In this document: in pieces, positions 63,597-64,000 of the stretch
Layout of the letters: every line of letters starts with the position of its first letter
How positions within the stretch are numbered: the first letter of the stretch is position 1
Source of the DNA: Fodinibius salsisoli
GTDB lineage: Bacteria; Bacteroidota; Rhodothermia; Balneolales; Balneolaceae
Direction of reading: 5' to 3'
DNA: 64,000 nucleotides
NCBI RefSeq assembly: GCF_026229185.1
Contig: NZ_JAGGJA010000006.1
Location: 186,001-250,000, forward strand
Translations under genes and position numbers: made by a program
Notes under the pieces: model-generated
What the model was told of the DNA's origin: nothing
What the model saw: only the letters and a program-made list of their open reading frames with translations
Database searches by the model: none

Positions 63597-64000
63597 TTAG
63601 TTTTTAGAGATATCTTTGATAAAGTTATCTACCAATTTGCTATTTTTCTGCTCATCCAATTCAGCATCGATAATCATTGAGGCCGACTGCACCGCTAACC
63701 GTGCCACTTCATCACGAAGTTCTGTAAGGGCACGCTTTTTCTCTTGCTCAATGGTTTCTTTTGCCTGAGCAATCATATCGGAAGCTTCCTCCTTAGACTT
63801 TTCAAGTCGTTCGGCCCGAATAAGTTCGGCTTCTTCGATAGCCTCCTTGCGGATTTTTTGAGCCTTCTGCTCTGCCTCACGGAGTGCCTTTTCATTATCT
63901 TTGGATATTTTCTCAGCACGACTAAGTGCTTTCTCTGCCGATTCAAGAGAATCCTTAATGCGGCTTTCCCGCTCCTGTAGAGCATCCATAATAAGCGGGA
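63597..64000 (-). CDS. atpF: ATP synthase F0 subunit b (N-terminal part outside window)
   Basis: The frame stays open to the window's right edge, and the residues before the internal methionine (PLIMDALQERESRIKDSLES) match the b-subunit motif after the membrane helix. So the N-terminal membrane anchor lies beyond the window and about 133 residues are seen. The visible part is a long charged coiled coil that dimerises as the peripheral stalk and ends ELDEQKNSKLVDNFIKDISKN. It is the upstream neighbour of atpH; atpE and atpB are expected further right. Confidence 0.95.
   Translation of the reverse strand, partial: PLIMDALQERESRIKDSLESAEKALSRAEKISKDNEKALREAEQKAQKIRKEAIEEAELIRAERLEKSKEEASDMIAQAKETIEQEKKRALTELRDEVARLAVQSASMIIDAELDEQKNSKLVDNFIKDISKN

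Overview
The window looks like a chromosomal segment of a Bacteroidota/Rhodothermota-type bacterium, most likely a Balneolaceae relative (inference from gene content only). Supporting signs are an ECF sigma/FecR/TonB-receptor cassette with an STN domain, DUF5723, DUF5683 and DUF6588 envelope proteins, many Bacteroidota-type lipoproteins and beta-barrels, an ATP synthase operon that ends after atpG without atpD/atpC, and start codons that mostly lack a Shine-Dalgarno sequence. No prophage, insertion sequence or CRISPR array was seen. The window is mostly core genome with a few accessory patches.

Layout. 1-8.4 kb (+): the 3' end of a UvrD/PcrA helicase, an envelope barrel, lon, a 715-bp gene-free stretch with a structured element, rsgA, a DUF6588 protein and a TRIC/UPF0126 channel. 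8.4-8.9 kb is a repeat-rich convergent gap. 8.9-21 kb: polA (-), a SpoIIE-type phosphatase (+), tkt (-), a TPR protein (-), a parA-parB-DUF5683-LOG operon (-) and alanine dehydrogenase (-). 21.3-26.2 kb: a small winged-helix protein, then a reduced Bat (aerotolerance) locus of DUF58, BatD-like protein and BatA, interrupted by an oppositely oriented M23 peptidase. 26.5-30.8 kb: mfd and a Sua5-type gene that overlap.

31-37.1 kb is the most distinctive accessory patch: ECF sigma, FecR anti-sigma, a 932-aa STN-TonB receptor and two fasciclin (FAS1) lipoproteins. The sigma operon and the first FAS1 gene are preceded by the same two-part motif, AGTAGTCATT, 13 nt, GTGTA, with identical spacing. It reads as an autoregulated ECF promoter that also controls the FAS1 gene. 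37.3-50.4 kb: M42 peptidase, HerA-like ATPase, thioesterase, HD phosphohydrolase, folA/thyA, mgtE, trkA-trkH and an RND/MMPL exporter next to a DUF3047 protein.

51.5-60.3 kb is an envelope/glycan patch: a small membrane-anchored protein with an HTTM-like partner, a GT2 glycosyltransferase, a sulfotransferase, a multispan membrane protein, a Wzi-type capsule barrel, a GT-A-like protein, and an MlaC-TolC pair. 60.4-64 kb: a tRNA-Ser(UGA) sits at the tail of the atpF-atpH-atpA-atpG operon (-), followed by one shared terminator. Several intergenic gaps hold inverted repeats and REP-like hairpins, one type of which occurs twice in the window.
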